DNA of 64,000 nucleotides from Trifolium pratense. Its lineage: Eukaryota; Streptophyta; Magnoliopsida; Fabales; Fabaceae. The first letter of the stretch is position 1, and every line of letters begins with the position of its first letter. Under the pieces are notes generated by a model, which was not told where the DNA came from, did no database searches, and was given only the letters and a program-made list of their open reading frames with translations. Where the stretch lies: the NCBI RefSeq assembly GCF_020283565.1, contig NC_060064.1, positions 9,600,266 through 9,664,265 of the forward strand, in the 5' to 3' direction. The position numbers and the translations under genes were made by a program. This document shows, in pieces, positions 1 through 10,309 of the stretch.

Positions 1-342
1 TATACTTTACTATTTACTTGAGGAAACTTAAGCTTGTGTGCTTAAGTGTGAAGTCTTAAGCTTGTGTGCTTGAGCATTGTTGAGAAGTCTCTTGCTTGTG
101 TGCTTGAGCAGGTGTAATCTTGTGTGATTATAGTGAACTCCCTTGGAAGTGCAAGGGGACTGGACTACTCTCGTTTTGTGAGAGGAACCAGTATAAATTG
201 CTTGTGTGATTTCTCTCTCTCTATCTTGCGTTTATTTGTGTTATTTATCCGCTGCGAACGTAGTTGAGTTAAGAACTTGAAAAAGTTTTAACTTAGCTAA
301 AACACAATTCAACCCCCCCCTTCTTGTGTTTTCACACCTTCA
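1..342 (+). repeat. 5' LTR, right-hand part (R/U5 end)
   Basis: Matches 11060-11402 base for base except for 8 versus 9 C in the run near 312. It ends in CA two bases before the primer binding site. The first roughly 750 bases of the LTR lie left of the window. Confidence 0.95.
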
Positions 343-344
343 AT

Positions 345-356
345 TGGTATCAGAGC
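345..356 (+). other. Primer binding site (initiator Met-tRNA type)
   Basis: TGGTATCAGAGC is the common plant LTR-element PBS, complementary to the 3' end of initiator Met-tRNA. It lies two bases after the LTR terminus. Confidence 0.93.
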
Positions 357-410
357 CTGGTTTGTTACTTTCACTTAACAGTGAGACAGTAAAGATCTTG
401 TGAGAACACT

Positions 411-2813
411 ATGTCTGGAGAAGAAAGTAGTGCTAGAACTGGTGAGGACACTGCTGCTGCCAGTGGTGGTGGTGGTGGTCCTAGAAATGCCTTTGGTTAT
501 GACTACTTAAGTAATGAATCACATGAACATAGTGGCAATAGAAAAGCCCCTATATTCAATGGTGATGCTTCATTATTTGAGTGGTGGAAAGAAAGATTGT
601 ATAGCAATATTACTGCTATTGATCATGAGTTGTGGGATTTGGTTGAGCTGGGAGTAACTTTTGAAAACTTAAATGAACATGGAAGGTTGTCCATTGAGCA
701 TAGAAAGTTACTCACACCAGCTAACTTAAAAACCTACACTAAGCATCATAGAGTAAAGGACATTGTTGTTGGTGCTATTAGACATGAAGACTATGTCAGA
801 ATAGAGAACAAGTCTACTGCTAAATCTATCTTTGACTCTATGTGTGCTACCTATGATGGTAATGAAAAGGTTCAAGAGGCTAAAGCTAGTCTTTTGATAA
901 GGCAATATGAACTATTCACTATGCAACAAGATGAAAACATTGAGACAATGTTTACAAGGTTTCAAATCCTTGTATCTGGTCTTAAAGCTCTTAAGAGAAG
1001 TTATTCCACCTATGACCATGTTCAGAAGATTCTGAGAAGTCTTCCTATTGCTTGGAGACCTAAGGTCACTGCAATAGAAGAAGCTCAAAATCTCAAGACT
1101 CTGAGTCTTGAAGCTCTGATAAGCAATCTCAGAAGCCATGAGATGGTTCTGGATGCTGACTCAGAAACTAAGAAGAAGTCCAAGTCAGTGGCTCTACAGT
1201 CAACTAGGATTACTTCTAAGGCTTCTAAGACTCAGCTTCTTGATATTGAAGAAGAATCTTCTGCTGATGGTCAAGAGGATGAGATGAATGAGGATGAGTT
1301 TGCTTTATTCACCAAGTTTCAGCAATGGAACAGATTTAACAAAAGAAATTTCAGAGGTAACAGCTCCAAAAATTTTGTCAGCAAAAAGGATGATCAGAAG
1401 AACTGCTTCAACTGTAAGAAGCCAGGACACTTTATTGCTGATTGTCCAGAAATGTCTGCCAAAGACAAAAGCAAAAGATACAGCTCAAAGAAGCAACAAT
1501 TCAAGAGCAAATTGAAAAAGAGTCTGATGGCTACTTTTGAAGAGCTATCATCTGAGGAAGAAGTTGAGGAAGAAGAAGAGGCAAATCTAGCCCTGATGGC
1601 TTCAGCTGACTCAGATGTAGACTCAGACGATGAATCAGAATCAGAATCAGATTCTGAAGTAACTGATGAGGTATTTTCTGACTGCTCTAAATCTCAACTA
1701 ATAACTGCACTTAACAAGGTCATTGAGAAACATCTCAGAGTGTTAAGTAAACAAAAAATTTTACAAGAAAAGCTTAACACTCTGACTGAACAAGCAGAAC
1801 ATTTTCAAGGTCTATATCAAGAAACTCTGAATAGAGTAAATGACCTTGAAAAAGGTTGTGCTGTTTGTCACAAACCTACTGATGAGCAAGAAATGGCTCT
1901 CCAACAGTTTGTGCATCTCAACCTTGGTAAGAGCAAAGCTGCTAATCTTGTTTATAATGTCATGAGACATAGAGGAGAGGGAGTTGGCTATGAATATGGT
2001 AGAACATATTCAAAGCTAAAGACCTATCCCAAAAAGGTTGGAAAATCTTGGGTTTACTATGTTGTACCTCAGAGTGAAGAAGGAAAGAAATTTTGTACTC
2101 TGGAAGATGAGGATAATAATCTGAGAGATTTGGGAAGTGACAACTCAGAGGAACCAAGTTCCTCAGGATCTGGGAAGAAAAGCTCAGAAGATAAAAGCTA
2201 TTCAGAACTTGACAATTTTAGTTCAGATGTTCTGAAAGTTTCAAAATCTGAGGCTTCAACTTCTGGAACCAGAGGAATTCTAGTTCATGAGAAAAGTCAA
2301 CCTAAAGGTTCAGAAGTTTTTAAAAGAAAGTCAAACCTCAAACCTCAGAGACAACATAGGACTAAGGTTATTTATGATTCTAGAATCAGTAAATATAACC
2401 AGTCAAATCAATGGACTGGTGATAAACACAACTTCTGGAATCATAAACAATTCAAGTCCTGGAATAATAACAAAACTCATACTAAAAAATATTTTCAAAA
2501 GAGTTATTATTCCAAACCAAAATCCTTCTCTCACATTCAACAACACAGTAAGCATTTATGGACTAACAAGCGTGGACCCAGAAGATGGGTACCAAAAGCT
2601 GAAATTATGTATCATTCAGATTTACCAACTAGGAAAGGATATGTCCTACCTAGAGTATGGAAACAAGTCCTATGCAAAGGAAGAAGGGCTTATGTCCTTG
2701 ACCAATGGCTGACAAGTTCTCAAGTTAACAATCAGAACTTGATAAATGAAGAGGAAGAATATTGGGATGACTCTATCATTAACTGTGATAAAGAGTTCCA
2801 CCGTAGTGATTAA
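411..2813 (+). CDS. gag: Gag polyprotein of SIRE-type element
   Basis: An 800-residue ORF starting at the first ATG after the PBS, 55 bases downstream. The N-terminus has a Gly-rich stretch, then a copia Gag core of the UBN2/DUF4219 kind ([15 protein letters not shown] near residue 50). A CCHC zinc knuckle, [14 protein letters not shown], lies near residue 332 and is expected to bind genomic RNA. Acidic Ser/Asp/Glu-rich stretches follow at about 380-425, and the C-terminal part is basic. Gag assembles the cytoplasmic virus-like particle in which reverse transcription takes place. The ORF ends with TAA at 2811-2813. Pol continues in a different frame that opens at 2810, so the two barely overlap. 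The 800-residue length is long for copia Gag but usual for Sireviruses. The call is secure; whether this copy is functional is not known. Confidence 0.93.
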   Translation: MSGEESSARTGEDTAAASGGGGGPRNAFGYDYLSNESHEHSGNRKAPIFNGDASLFEWWKERLYSNITAIDHELWDLVELGVTFENLNEHGRLSIEHRKLLTPANLKTYTKHHRVKDIVVGAIRHEDYVRIENKSTAKSIFDSMCATYDGNEKVQEAKASLLIRQYELFTMQQDENIETMFTRFQILVSGLKALKRSYSTYDHVQKILRSLPIAWRPKVTAIEEAQNLKTLSLEALISNLRSHEMVLDADSETKKKSKSVALQSTRITSKASKTQLLDIEEESSADGQEDEMNEDEFALFTKFQQWNRFNKRNFRGNSSKNFVSKKDDQKNCFNCKKPGHFIADCPEMSAKDKSKRYSSKKQQFKSKLKKSLMATFEELSSEEEVEEEEEANLALMASADSDVDSDDESESESDSEVTDEVFSDCSKSQLITALNKVIEKHLRVLSKQKILQEKLNTLTEQAEHFQGLYQETLNRVNDLEKGCAVCHKPTDEQEMALQQFVHLNLGKSKAANLVYNVMRHRGEGVGYEYGRTYSKLKTYPKKVGKSWVYYVVPQSEEGKKFCTLEDEDNNLRDLGSDNSEEPSSSGSGKKSSEDKSYSELDNFSSDVLKVSKSEASTSGTRGILVHEKSQPKGSEVFKRKSNLKPQRQHRTKVIYDSRISKYNQSNQWTGDKHNFWNHKQFKSWNNNKTHTKKYFQKSYYSKPKSFSHIQQHSKHLWTNKRGPRRWVPKAEIMYHSDLPTRKGYVLPRVWKQVLCKGRRAYVLDQWLTSSQVNNQNLINEEEEYWDDSIINCDKEFHRSD

Positions 2814-2815
2814 AG

Positions 2816-5800
2816 TTGTTTCTCATACAGCCTATCACTCAAAGAAGTATCATGAATCATTCATGGTATCTGGATAGTGGGTGTTCAAGGCACATGACTG
2901 GTGACAAACAACTGTTTTCTAAGCTGACCATGAAAGAAGGAGGATCTGTTGGCTTTGGAGGAAATCAGAAAGGAAAGATAATAGGTACAGGTACAGTAGG
3001 TAATTCCTCCCTATCTATTAATGATGTTTGGTTAGTTGATGGACTTAAGCATAATCTATTGAGCATAAGTCAATTTTGCGACAATGGTTATGTAGTTGTC
3101 TTTAATAAGGAATCATGTACTGTAACCAAACAATCTGATAATTCCATTATATTCAAAGGTCTTAGAAAGAACAATGTTTATAAAATTAATCTTTCTGATT
3201 TGAATGACCAAAAAGTGATGTGTCTTTTGACCTTGAGTGAAGAAAAATGGATCTGGCATAAGAGGTTAGGCCATGCTAACTGGAGGTTAATCTCTAAGCT
3301 TAGCAAGCTTGACCTTGTCAGAGGTTTACCAAAAATCAAGTATCACTCAAACACACTTTGCGGTTCATGTCAAAAAGGAAAGATTACAAAATCTTCTTTT
3401 AAACCTAAGAACATTGTCTCTACCTCAAGACCATTGGAACTTCTTCACATTGATCTTTTTGGGCCAGTTCAAACTGCCTCTATCAATGGAAAGAAGTATG
3501 GATTAGTAATTGTTGATGATTACAGTAGATGGACTTGGGTAAAATTCCTAAGAACAAAAGATGAAGCTTATGATGAGTTTAGCATCTTCTGCAAACAAAT
3601 TCAAAATGAAAAAGGCTACACTATTTTAAAAGTTAGAAGTGATCATGGTGGAGAATTTGAAAATGAACCTTTTGAAAACTTTTGTGAAAAATATGGCATT
3701 TTGCATGAATTCTCTTCTCCTAGAACTCCTCAACAAAATGGGGTTGTAGAAAGGAAGAATAGAACTCTGCAAGAAATGGCCAGAACCATGATGCATGAAA
3801 CTAAAGTAGCAAAGTTTTTATGGGCAGAAGCTGTAAACACAGCATGTTATGTTCAAAATAGAATCTATATCAGATCTAAGTTGAACAAAACTGCTTATGA
3901 ATTGTTCAAAGGAAGAAAACCTGATATTTCTTATTTCCATCAGTTTGGATGTACGTGTTACATCTTAAATAACAAAGTCCATCTAAAGAAATTTGATGCT
4001 AGAGGTTATAAGGGTATCTTTATAGGATACTCTGAACGCTCAAAAGCATACAGACTGTATATTTCTGAAACACATACTGTGGAAGAAAGTATGCATGTCA
4101 AATTTGATGACAAAGAGCCTGACCAAGTGTCAGAGCTTGTGGAAGGTTTGTCTAGATTTCAGGTATCAGAGGATCAATATTCAGATATTCCAAACTACTC
4201 AGAACATCCATTCTCTGAGGAACCTCTGAACACAATAGTTCCTACAGACTCTGAACAACCAAGAACTGAAGCATCTGCTGAACCTGATGTTGATGAGTCT
4301 GAAGATGATGAGCCCTCAAGAAATACCTTCAAATACAAATCATCACATCCAGAGGAACTGATTTTAGGCAACAAGGATAGTCCAAGGAAGACAAGATCTC
4401 AACTGAGAAATGAGGAATCTTTAGTTGGTCTTATCTCAATGATGGAACCTTCAAAGATTGATGAAGCTCTGAAGGATGATGCTTGGATTGTAGCAATGCA
4501 AGAAGAGCTGAATCAATTCCAAAGGAATGATGTATGGACTCTAGTGCCCAAACCTTCACACAAGAACATTATTGGAACAAAATGGGTATTCAGAAACAAG
4601 CTGAATGAACAAGGTGAAGTGGTAAGGAACAAGGCTAGATTGGTTGCACAAGGTTATAGTCAACAAGAGGGGATTGACTATACTGAAACCTTTGCACCAG
4701 TTGCTAGACTTGAAGCAATCAGGTTACTTCTATCTTATGCTGTTAATCATGGAATAACCTTGTATCAGATGGATGTTAAGAGTGCCTTCTTAAATGGTTT
4801 CATTTCTGAAGAAGTGTATGTTAAACAACCTCCTGGTTTTGAAGATGTCTCAAACCCAGAACATGTTTTTAAACTAAAGAAATCACTGTATGGTCTGAAA
4901 CAAGCTCCCAGAGCTTGGTATGATAGACTCAGTAATTTCCTTCTTGAAAAGGGGTTTGAGAAAGGAAAGGTTGATTGCACACTCTTTAGAAAAACAACCA
5001 AAGAAGACATTTTAATCATTCAAATTTATGTTGATGATATTATTTTTGGTTCAACTAATGCTGCTTTGTGCAAGAATTTTTCTAAGATAATGCAGGATGA
5101 ATTTGAAATGAGCATGATGGGAGAATTGAAGTTCTTTCTTGGAATTCAAATCAATCAGAAGAAGGAAGGAACTTATGTTCATCAATCAAAATACACCAAA
5201 GAACTTCTGAAGAAATTCAATCTAGAAGACTGCAAAATAATGAATACTCCTATGCATCCAACTACCAACATGGGCAAGTCAGATGATGAAGGAAAGGTAG
5301 ATCAAAAGGTCTACAGAGGTATGATTGGTTCCTTACTCTATCTGACAGCCTCTAGACCAGATATTTTATTCAGTGTATGCTTATGTGCAAGATTCCAGTC
5401 AGATCCTAGAGAGTCTCATCTTACTGCTGTAAAGAGAATCTTTAGGTATCTGAAAGGAACAACTAATCTTGGACTTCTCTATAAGAAATCCAATGATTAT
5501 GTGCTAAATGGATTCTGTGATGCTGACTATGCTGGAGATAAAATTGAAAGAAAATCCACAAGTGGCAATTGTCAATTTGTTGGTGAAAACCTTATCTCCT
5601 GGGGTAGTAAGAGACAAACTACTATAGCTTTGTCTACAGCAGAAGCAGAATACATTTCAGCAGCTAAGTGTTGCACACAACTACTCTGGTTAAAATATCA
5701 GTTAGAAGATTACCAGGTAAGCAGTAACAATATTCCTTTATATTGTGATAATACTGCAGCCATTCATTTATCTAAAAATCCTATTCTACACTCTAGAGCC

Positions 5801-5974
5801 AAACATATTGAAATTAAACACCATTTTATCAGAGATTATGTTCAGAGAGGCATTATAGATATTAAGTTTGTTGATACTGAAAATCAATGGGCTGACATAT
5901 TTACTAAAGCCTTATCTGTTGAAAGATTTGATTTTATAAAGAAACATCTGAACATGTTTTCAATCTCTGAATGA
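2816..5974 (+). CDS. pol: Pol polyprotein: protease, integrase, reverse transcriptase, RNase H (Ty1-copia order)
   Basis: Open frame of about 1052 codons. It opens at 2810 after a TGA; the first ATG is at 2852, just before the protease. Domains by approximate residue: aspartic protease DSG ([13 protein letters not shown], 18-30); pre-integrase zinc finger starting WHKRLGHAN (about 145); integrase core with D near 212, D near 275 (SDHGGEFEN) and E near 311 ([10 protein letters not shown]), a D-D-35-E-like spacing; RT with [34 protein letters not shown] and the catalytic YVDD (about 737-740); RNase H with CDADYAGD (about 900), STAEAEY and the closing DIFTKAL motif. All the motifs looked for are present and there is no internal stop. 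Gag is one frame off and no ATG opens this frame before 2852, so expression would need frameshifting, or this copy carries an indel at the junction. Integrase lying before RT identifies the copia superfamily. Confidence 0.94.
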   Translation: MFLIQPITQRSIMNHSWYLDSGCSRHMTGDKQLFSKLTMKEGGSVGFGGNQKGKIIGTGTVGNSSLSINDVWLVDGLKHNLLSISQFCDNGYVVVFNKESCTVTKQSDNSIIFKGLRKNNVYKINLSDLNDQKVMCLLTLSEEKWIWHKRLGHANWRLISKLSKLDLVRGLPKIKYHSNTLCGSCQKGKITKSSFKPKNIVSTSRPLELLHIDLFGPVQTASINGKKYGLVIVDDYSRWTWVKFLRTKDEAYDEFSIFCKQIQNEKGYTILKVRSDHGGEFENEPFENFCEKYGILHEFSSPRTPQQNGVVERKNRTLQEMARTMMHETKVAKFLWAEAVNTACYVQNRIYIRSKLNKTAYELFKGRKPDISYFHQFGCTCYILNNKVHLKKFDARGYKGIFIGYSERSKAYRLYISETHTVEESMHVKFDDKEPDQVSELVEGLSRFQVSEDQYSDIPNYSEHPFSEEPLNTIVPTDSEQPRTEASAEPDVDESEDDEPSRNTFKYKSSHPEELILGNKDSPRKTRSQLRNEESLVGLISMMEPSKIDEALKDDAWIVAMQEELNQFQRNDVWTLVPKPSHKNIIGTKWVFRNKLNEQGEVVRNKARLVAQGYSQQEGIDYTETFAPVARLEAIRLLLSYAVNHGITLYQMDVKSAFLNGFISEEVYVKQPPGFEDVSNPEHVFKLKKSLYGLKQAPRAWYDRLSNFLLEKGFEKGKVDCTLFRKTTKEDILIIQIYVDDIIFGSTNAALCKNFSKIMQDEFEMSMMGELKFFLGIQINQKKEGTYVHQSKYTKELLKKFNLEDCKIMNTPMHPTTNMGKSDDEGKVDQKVYRGMIGSLLYLTASRPDILFSVCLCARFQSDPRESHLTAVKRIFRYLKGTTNLGLLYKKSNDYVLNGFCDADYAGDKIERKSTSGNCQFVGENLISWGSKRQTTIALSTAEAEYISAAKCCTQLLWLKYQLEDYQVSSNNIPLYCDNTAAIHLSKNPILHSRAKHIEIKHHFIRDYVQRGIIDIKFVDTENQWADIFTKALSVERFDFIKKHLNMFSISE

Positions 5975-6428
5975 AAAATTTTTTTTTGGCAATTAAAGTG
6001 TAAGAGGTTATGTATATCAGAACTTATGATTCAGAACATCTGAAACACAAGCTCTGAAGTACTTAACTCTGATAGAGAATTTTAAATAACTCAGAGGCTC
6101 TGAACTATTTAAGTGGGAAACGTTTAGTATTCACTGCTGAACAGTTGTCCATTAAAATAGCGGTTACCGAGTAAATCTCTGCACGTGGTCTACGTGTGTC
6201 AGGTAGTGGGTGGTTAATGATGATTTTTGGTATTCAACTTTCTGTCAATTAGCGTAACTTCCCAAATTTGCTATTTTCGTGTTAACTGTGTACATTTAAA
6301 TAAAACTTACACAATACACTTGCACACTATTCACTTTCACAACCTACACTTTCATATTCTCTCTAAACCTCCAACAAACTTTCTTTCTCTCTCGTTAGTC
6401 TTTCCAAACCTTACCCTAATCTCCAACA
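5975..6428 (+). promoter_or_regulatory. Pol to third-ORF spacer with promoter-like and splice-acceptor-like signals
   Basis: 454 bases without an ORF. A TATA-like ATTTAAATAAAA lies at 6294-6305. A C/T-rich tract that looks like a plant 5' leader follows, ending in TTTCTTTCTCTCTCGTTAG (AG at 6397-6398), which also resembles a 3' splice site, 30 bases before the ATG. Either an internal promoter or a spliced subgenomic RNA could express the next ORF. Both readings are inference from composition. Confidence 0.4.
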
Positions 6429-9110
6429 ATGGCTGGTGCTTCGTCTTCTTCGTCAAAAAGGATTCCACCGTTTATTTTCAAAAATCTTCAGATCGTTGGG
6501 AACGAGATGGAGTTTCCAGAATCTGAACTTACTTTTCTTTCAGAGAAGATGGTTGATTTCGATGGTCTACAAGCTAATGGGTTTGATGTTAAAAAGTACT
6601 TTATCACTCAGGGATGGGATAAGTACTTCGACATGCTTAATGGTCCCATTTATCCAGATTTGTTGAAGAAATTTTGGATGAAAGCAAAGGTATTTGATAA
6701 GCATGAAGCTAAGAAGGAAGAGCTTGCAGCAATAGAAAGGAATCCTAGTCTGAAGGGTAAAACTAGGAAGGAAATGGGTTTGCTGGATTTTACAGGTGTA
6801 CAGATTAGGTCTAATATCTGTGGGATGAACATGGCACTCTCGCCTATTCATTTCAATGCTCTTCTTGGTCTACCTAACTCTGGGATAGAGTTAGATGTGT
6901 TTGAAAAGGATACAAGATACAGGGATGATCTTCTGCATCTCATTTGCACAGATTTCTCCTTAAAAGGGAAAGTAAAGGGTTTGACTGATGAATGTAGAGT
7001 TCTTTTCAAGATCATCCTAGCAGCTATCAGTCCAAGGGTTGGTGGGACTGATACAATCTCCTGGACTCATCGTCATCTGCTGTATTTCCTTCTGACTGGA
7101 AAGAAGGTTAATCTTGGAGATTACTTTTTTGAACGGATTTGTGAAGCCATTTTTGCGAGTAAATCTCAGAGGAAAACTACTATAGTTTATCCTAGGCTGT
7201 TGTCAGACCTTCTGCATCAAGGTCATGTTGTTCAGAACTTGAGGAAATTCCACCCTGAATTGGTTGAGAAGAGGTTCTATCCAGAAATTCTGAACGCTAA
7301 CTTTCTGTCCAAGATGCGTTTGATTGCATCTAAGCCTGTTGCTCCCCCACAAGAGTTCACTGTTAGGCTTGAGGATCGTCTGTATGTCGCAGGCTACCCA
7401 GTTATATCTGAAGCTGATGCTGAGCATGTAATTCAGGATTACTTGGAAGTGCTCAGACAAGAAGGTTTTGTTGTTGATAGGAGTATGGTTCCTCCTGCTC
7501 CTGTAAATTTGTATAACCCTAAGAGGAAACCAAAGAGAAAGGCTGTTGCTCAACCTGATCAACCTAAGCCAGATCTTTTGGCTCAGAAAAAGATTAAGGT
7601 GGAGCAAGCTGATGCTGAACAGAGAACTAAGAGGAAGCATGAAGAATCTGCTACCAAGGCTGCTGAAGGAGTTTCAAAAGAGCCTATTGTTATTGAGGAA
7701 GATAGCTCAGACAGTTCATCTGAAGGATCTACGTCAGAAGATGAGACTGACTCTGATGAAGAGACTCTGGCAGCACGTTTGAGGAAAAGACCTGCTCCTA
7801 CTCCTAAAGATAAAGGTAAGTCTACTCAGTTCATCTTTAATGAAAATGAGATTGGATTAGGTTACACCAAACCTCTCAAAACTATTTTACCAACCTCTGA
7901 TATTCCAACCTCTGATAACCCCCTATCTGAACTAGAAAAACATCTAAGTCCAGACCCTCTGAATAACCAAATCTTCACCCAGAAACCTTCATCACCACCT
8001 AAACCTAAATCACCTCAACCTCAACCACAAAAAGAAACACCTATCATATCACCATCTGAACCTCAACCAGATATTCAAAATGCTGAACCAACCTCACCCA
8101 TCAAACAACCTTCTCCACAACCAAAATCTCCTGAACCATCTCCAGAACATGTTTATCCTGAATCAACTTCTGACATCTCATCACCTGAACCAACCCCTGA
8201 ACCTCATCCTAACCCAAGTGCTAAACATGCTTCTCCTGAGCGTATTCACACTTGTGCTTCCAAGCCTTCAGAGGCAGAAGTTGTGGTTATTAACAACCCT
8301 GCTACTGAAACACCTACTCTCTCTACCATTCCCAATCCTTCACCCTCATCATCCAACCCTTTTAGTAATCTATCCACTCAATTTCATGAAGATTTGCTTA
8401 GATTATCTACAATAAAGGACAGGTTCTTAGTTTGTCCGTCTGATGTGGACCTAGAAGTTTCAAGCATTAAAGCAAGGATTTGCAATGCTTTGGATGTTGC
8501 TGCTGCAAAGATTAAGGCTGTTGTTAGTAGAAGGGATCTGGATGGTATAAGCTTCATGAGGAACAGTTTGGCTAGGGCTGAGTTGAAAAGGTTAACGCCG
8601 TTCAATCATGAAGAGCATGAGCGTGCTAAGCTTGCTGCTATAGCTGGTGCTGTGAGGCGTCTGTCTGCATTCAAGGATTGCTGGGTTGATTCTACTCTTT
8701 TGCAAAGTCTTGAGGATCAACGGATTGAGTATGAACGACTTGCTGAAGCTGCTGCCAGGCTTGCTGAAGAAACTTCTGAGTTAAACCAAGAGGATGCTAC
8801 AGATGATGTGCTTGCTTCTCAGGATCAAGAGGATGTGCTGATGATAGACTATCCAGAGGAAGGTGAACCCTCTGATAAAGGAAAGGCACCTTTGGTTGAA
8901 GAGCAAGCGCCTGTGATTGAAGATCAAGCTCCTGCTGTGACGGATCAGTTGCAAATATTTCAAGAAGCCCTGAGGGAACAGCAAGAAGGTCTAGAACGTC
9001 AAAGAGCTGCTCAAGAGACATTGGAAACCAAGGTGGATGGTTTAGTTTCCAATGTGGGATCCTTGAACGATAAATTCGACCAACTCTTAGCCTTTCTTAA
9101 GAAACCCTAG
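6429..9110 (+). CDS. Sirevirus third ORF ('env-like'); protein with plant-transposon-type N-terminal domain, Pro-rich middle and C-terminal coiled coil
   Basis: An 893-residue ORF after Pol, in the position of the SIRE env-like gene. Residues 1-330 look globular and resemble, from memory, the domain labelled 'putative plant transposon protein' in legume proteomes. Near 360-390 is a basic KRKPKRKA stretch that could be a nuclear localisation signal. Near 417 is KEPIVIEEDSSDSSSE, a hydrophobic patch followed by acidic and Ser residues, like a SUMO-interaction motif. Residues about 490-610 are Pro/Ser-rich, with repeated SPEP and PKSP. The last 70 residues are Gln/Glu/Leu-rich and probably a coiled coil. 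By eye there is no signal peptide and no membrane span, so a true envelope glycoprotein is not supported for this copy. The function is unknown. The ATG is the first after the pyrimidine-rich leader. Confidence 0.85.
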   Translation: MAGASSSSSKRIPPFIFKNLQIVGNEMEFPESELTFLSEKMVDFDGLQANGFDVKKYFITQGWDKYFDMLNGPIYPDLLKKFWMKAKVFDKHEAKKEELAAIERNPSLKGKTRKEMGLLDFTGVQIRSNICGMNMALSPIHFNALLGLPNSGIELDVFEKDTRYRDDLLHLICTDFSLKGKVKGLTDECRVLFKIILAAISPRVGGTDTISWTHRHLLYFLLTGKKVNLGDYFFERICEAIFASKSQRKTTIVYPRLLSDLLHQGHVVQNLRKFHPELVEKRFYPEILNANFLSKMRLIASKPVAPPQEFTVRLEDRLYVAGYPVISEADAEHVIQDYLEVLRQEGFVVDRSMVPPAPVNLYNPKRKPKRKAVAQPDQPKPDLLAQKKIKVEQADAEQRTKRKHEESATKAAEGVSKEPIVIEEDSSDSSSEGSTSEDETDSDEETLAARLRKRPAPTPKDKGKSTQFIFNENEIGLGYTKPLKTILPTSDIPTSDNPLSELEKHLSPDPLNNQIFTQKPSSPPKPKSPQPQPQKETPIISPSEPQPDIQNAEPTSPIKQPSPQPKSPEPSPEHVYPESTSDISSPEPTPEPHPNPSAKHASPERIHTCASKPSEAEVVVINNPATETPTLSTIPNPSPSSSNPFSNLSTQFHEDLLRLSTIKDRFLVCPSDVDLEVSSIKARICNALDVAAAKIKAVVSRRDLDGISFMRNSLARAELKRLTPFNHEEHERAKLAAIAGAVRRLSAFKDCWVDSTLLQSLEDQRIEYERLAEAAARLAEETSELNQEDATDDVLASQDQEDVLMIDYPEEGEPSDKGKAPLVEEQAPVIEDQAPAVTDQLQIFQEALREQQEGLERQRAAQETLETKVDGLVSNVGSLNDKFDQLLAFLKKP

Positions 9111-9291
9111 GACTCTATGCACTTGTTTTAAGCTTTCTTTTATTTTCTTGTTTATCATCTGAACAATTTTTTTTTAAGCTATGTTTGATTTGATTATGTG
9201 GTTTGTTTTATATTTTGTTTGTTTTGCTTATGCTAATTTTCTTGATAAATAAGAACATAAGAACACAAGATGCTTCTTAAAAACGAAAATT

Positions 9292-9297
9292 TTTATT
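9292..9297 (-). terminator. Poly(A) signal for the antisense ORF
   Basis: AATAAA on the minus strand (TTTATT on plus), about 59 bases past the antisense stop codon. This is normal spacing for a plant near-upstream element. Confidence 0.5.
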
Positions 9298-9355
9298 AAT
9301 GCTATGACAATGTTGAGTACATTGGTCAAAAGAAAAAGAAAAAGACAACCTAATC

Positions 9356-9721
9356 CTAATCAGATGGATAAAACTCAGAAGAAATCTCTGATTTCTCCTC
9401 AGCATCATCTGATGAAATTTCAATGGGATCCGGGTTTTGCTCTTGTTCTTCTTCTTCTTGTTCCTCTTCTGGAACATAGCTAGCCAAAAACTCAACATAG
9501 TCAGCATCATCTTCATTCTCTTCAGCTTCAGAGTCTGATGAGATGTTTATTATCTCAGCATCTTGTGGTATCTTGTTGTCTTCTTTATCCTTTTCATCGT
9601 CTTCGCGTTTTTCTTCGTTCTTCTTTCTCTTAAACTCTGCGATGCGTAGACTAAATCTTTTCATTCTTCCTACTTTCTCTTGCTTCACTTGTTTATTCTT
9701 GTTTTTCCGTGAAGAAGGCAT
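9356..9721 (-). CDS. Antisense accessory ORF of the SIRE element; small bipolar protein (basic N-terminus, acidic C-terminus)
   Basis: A 121-codon minus-strand ORF convergent with the third ORF. Residues 1-45 are strongly basic (SSRKNKNK, KRKKNEEKR), like a nuclear or nucleic-acid-binding tail. The rest is very acidic and carries two copies of one pattern, EIINISSDSEAEE and DPIEISSDDAEE: a short aliphatic patch followed by Ser/Asp/Glu, the layout of phospho-regulated SUMO-interaction motifs. It has its own promoter-like TATA upstream and AATAAA downstream, which favours a real transcript over a chance ORF. Antisense extra ORFs are known in some plant Ty3 retrotransposons; I do not recall a described function for one in this position. 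Low-complexity composition could also leave a long ORF by chance, so expression is unproven. Confidence 0.6.
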   Translation of the reverse strand: MPSSRKNKNKQVKQEKVGRMKRFSLRIAEFKRKKNEEKREDDEKDKEDNKIPQDAEIINISSDSEAEENEDDADYVEFLASYVPEEEQEEEEQEQNPDPIEISSDDAEEKSEISSEFYPSD

Positions 9722-9825
9722 GTTAACTAGTTCACCTTTTTATAAACCTTTGAGCGCGTTGGTTTTCGTTTGTGAAAATTAATTCACCTTTGTAACAACC
9801 ACTCTCCTTTCTTTGACTGTCTTGG

Positions 9826-9835
9826 TTATATAAAT
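9826..9835 (-). promoter_or_regulatory. Candidate TATA box of the antisense ORF
   Basis: The minus strand reads ATTTATATAA about 105 bases upstream of the antisense ATG, which would leave a leader of roughly 75 bases. A second TATAAAAA lies at about 9737-9745, probably too close to the ATG to serve. Confidence 0.45.
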
Positions 9836-9858
9836 CTTTTTTACTTTTTGATAATGAC

Positions 9859-10308
9859 AAAAGGGGGAGTAGTTACGCATTAATTGATAAGTGATAAGTT
9901 CAAAACTGAAACCACTCTTTTATCTCGCTTTTATCCGTTATGTTAAAAGTTGTTACTTTTAAGTTGTTTTACGTATTTCAATGCGGAGACTAAGTTAGTT
10001 GAAACTAAAATAAATTTCATAAGTAAGGATAAGTTAAGAGTGCAATTTTAACTTAGCCTTATGAGACTTAGGGGGAGAGCTTGCAAACCTCTCACTCTGA
10101 AGAAAGATATGAAACTTGTTTTATTTCTAACCATCTTAATCTTATACTAAATTAAAATATCATGGATAAAACATAAAGTTCAGACTTTATGGAGTATCAA
10201 TCTTAGGGGGAGCTTGCAAACCTCATAAACCTAAGAGAAACATGATAAGTTAATTTAACAACAATTGTCAATTAATACTTATGTTTGTCATCATCAAAAA
10301 GGGGGAGA
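9859..10308 (+). other. Multiplied polypurine tracts
   Basis: Four GGGGGAG tracts: 9859-9869 (AAAAGGGGGAG), 10068-10077 and 10202-10212 (both TTAGGGGGAG followed by GCTTGCAAACCTC), and the LTR-adjacent primer tract AAAAAGGGGGAGA at 10296-10308. Repeated PPTs upstream of the 3' LTR are a described Sirevirus trait. The last tract should prime plus-strand DNA synthesis. Confidence 0.85.
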
Positions 10309-10309
10309 T

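Noticed and set aside
912..1139. Short ORFs overlapping gag, pol and the third ORF in other frames
   Set aside because: Shadows of the long ORFs; no independent start signals or motifs.
6429..9110. Captured retroviral envelope
   Set aside because: No signal peptide, membrane span or Cys-rich ectodomain visible; the 'env-like' name is kept only as lineage convention.
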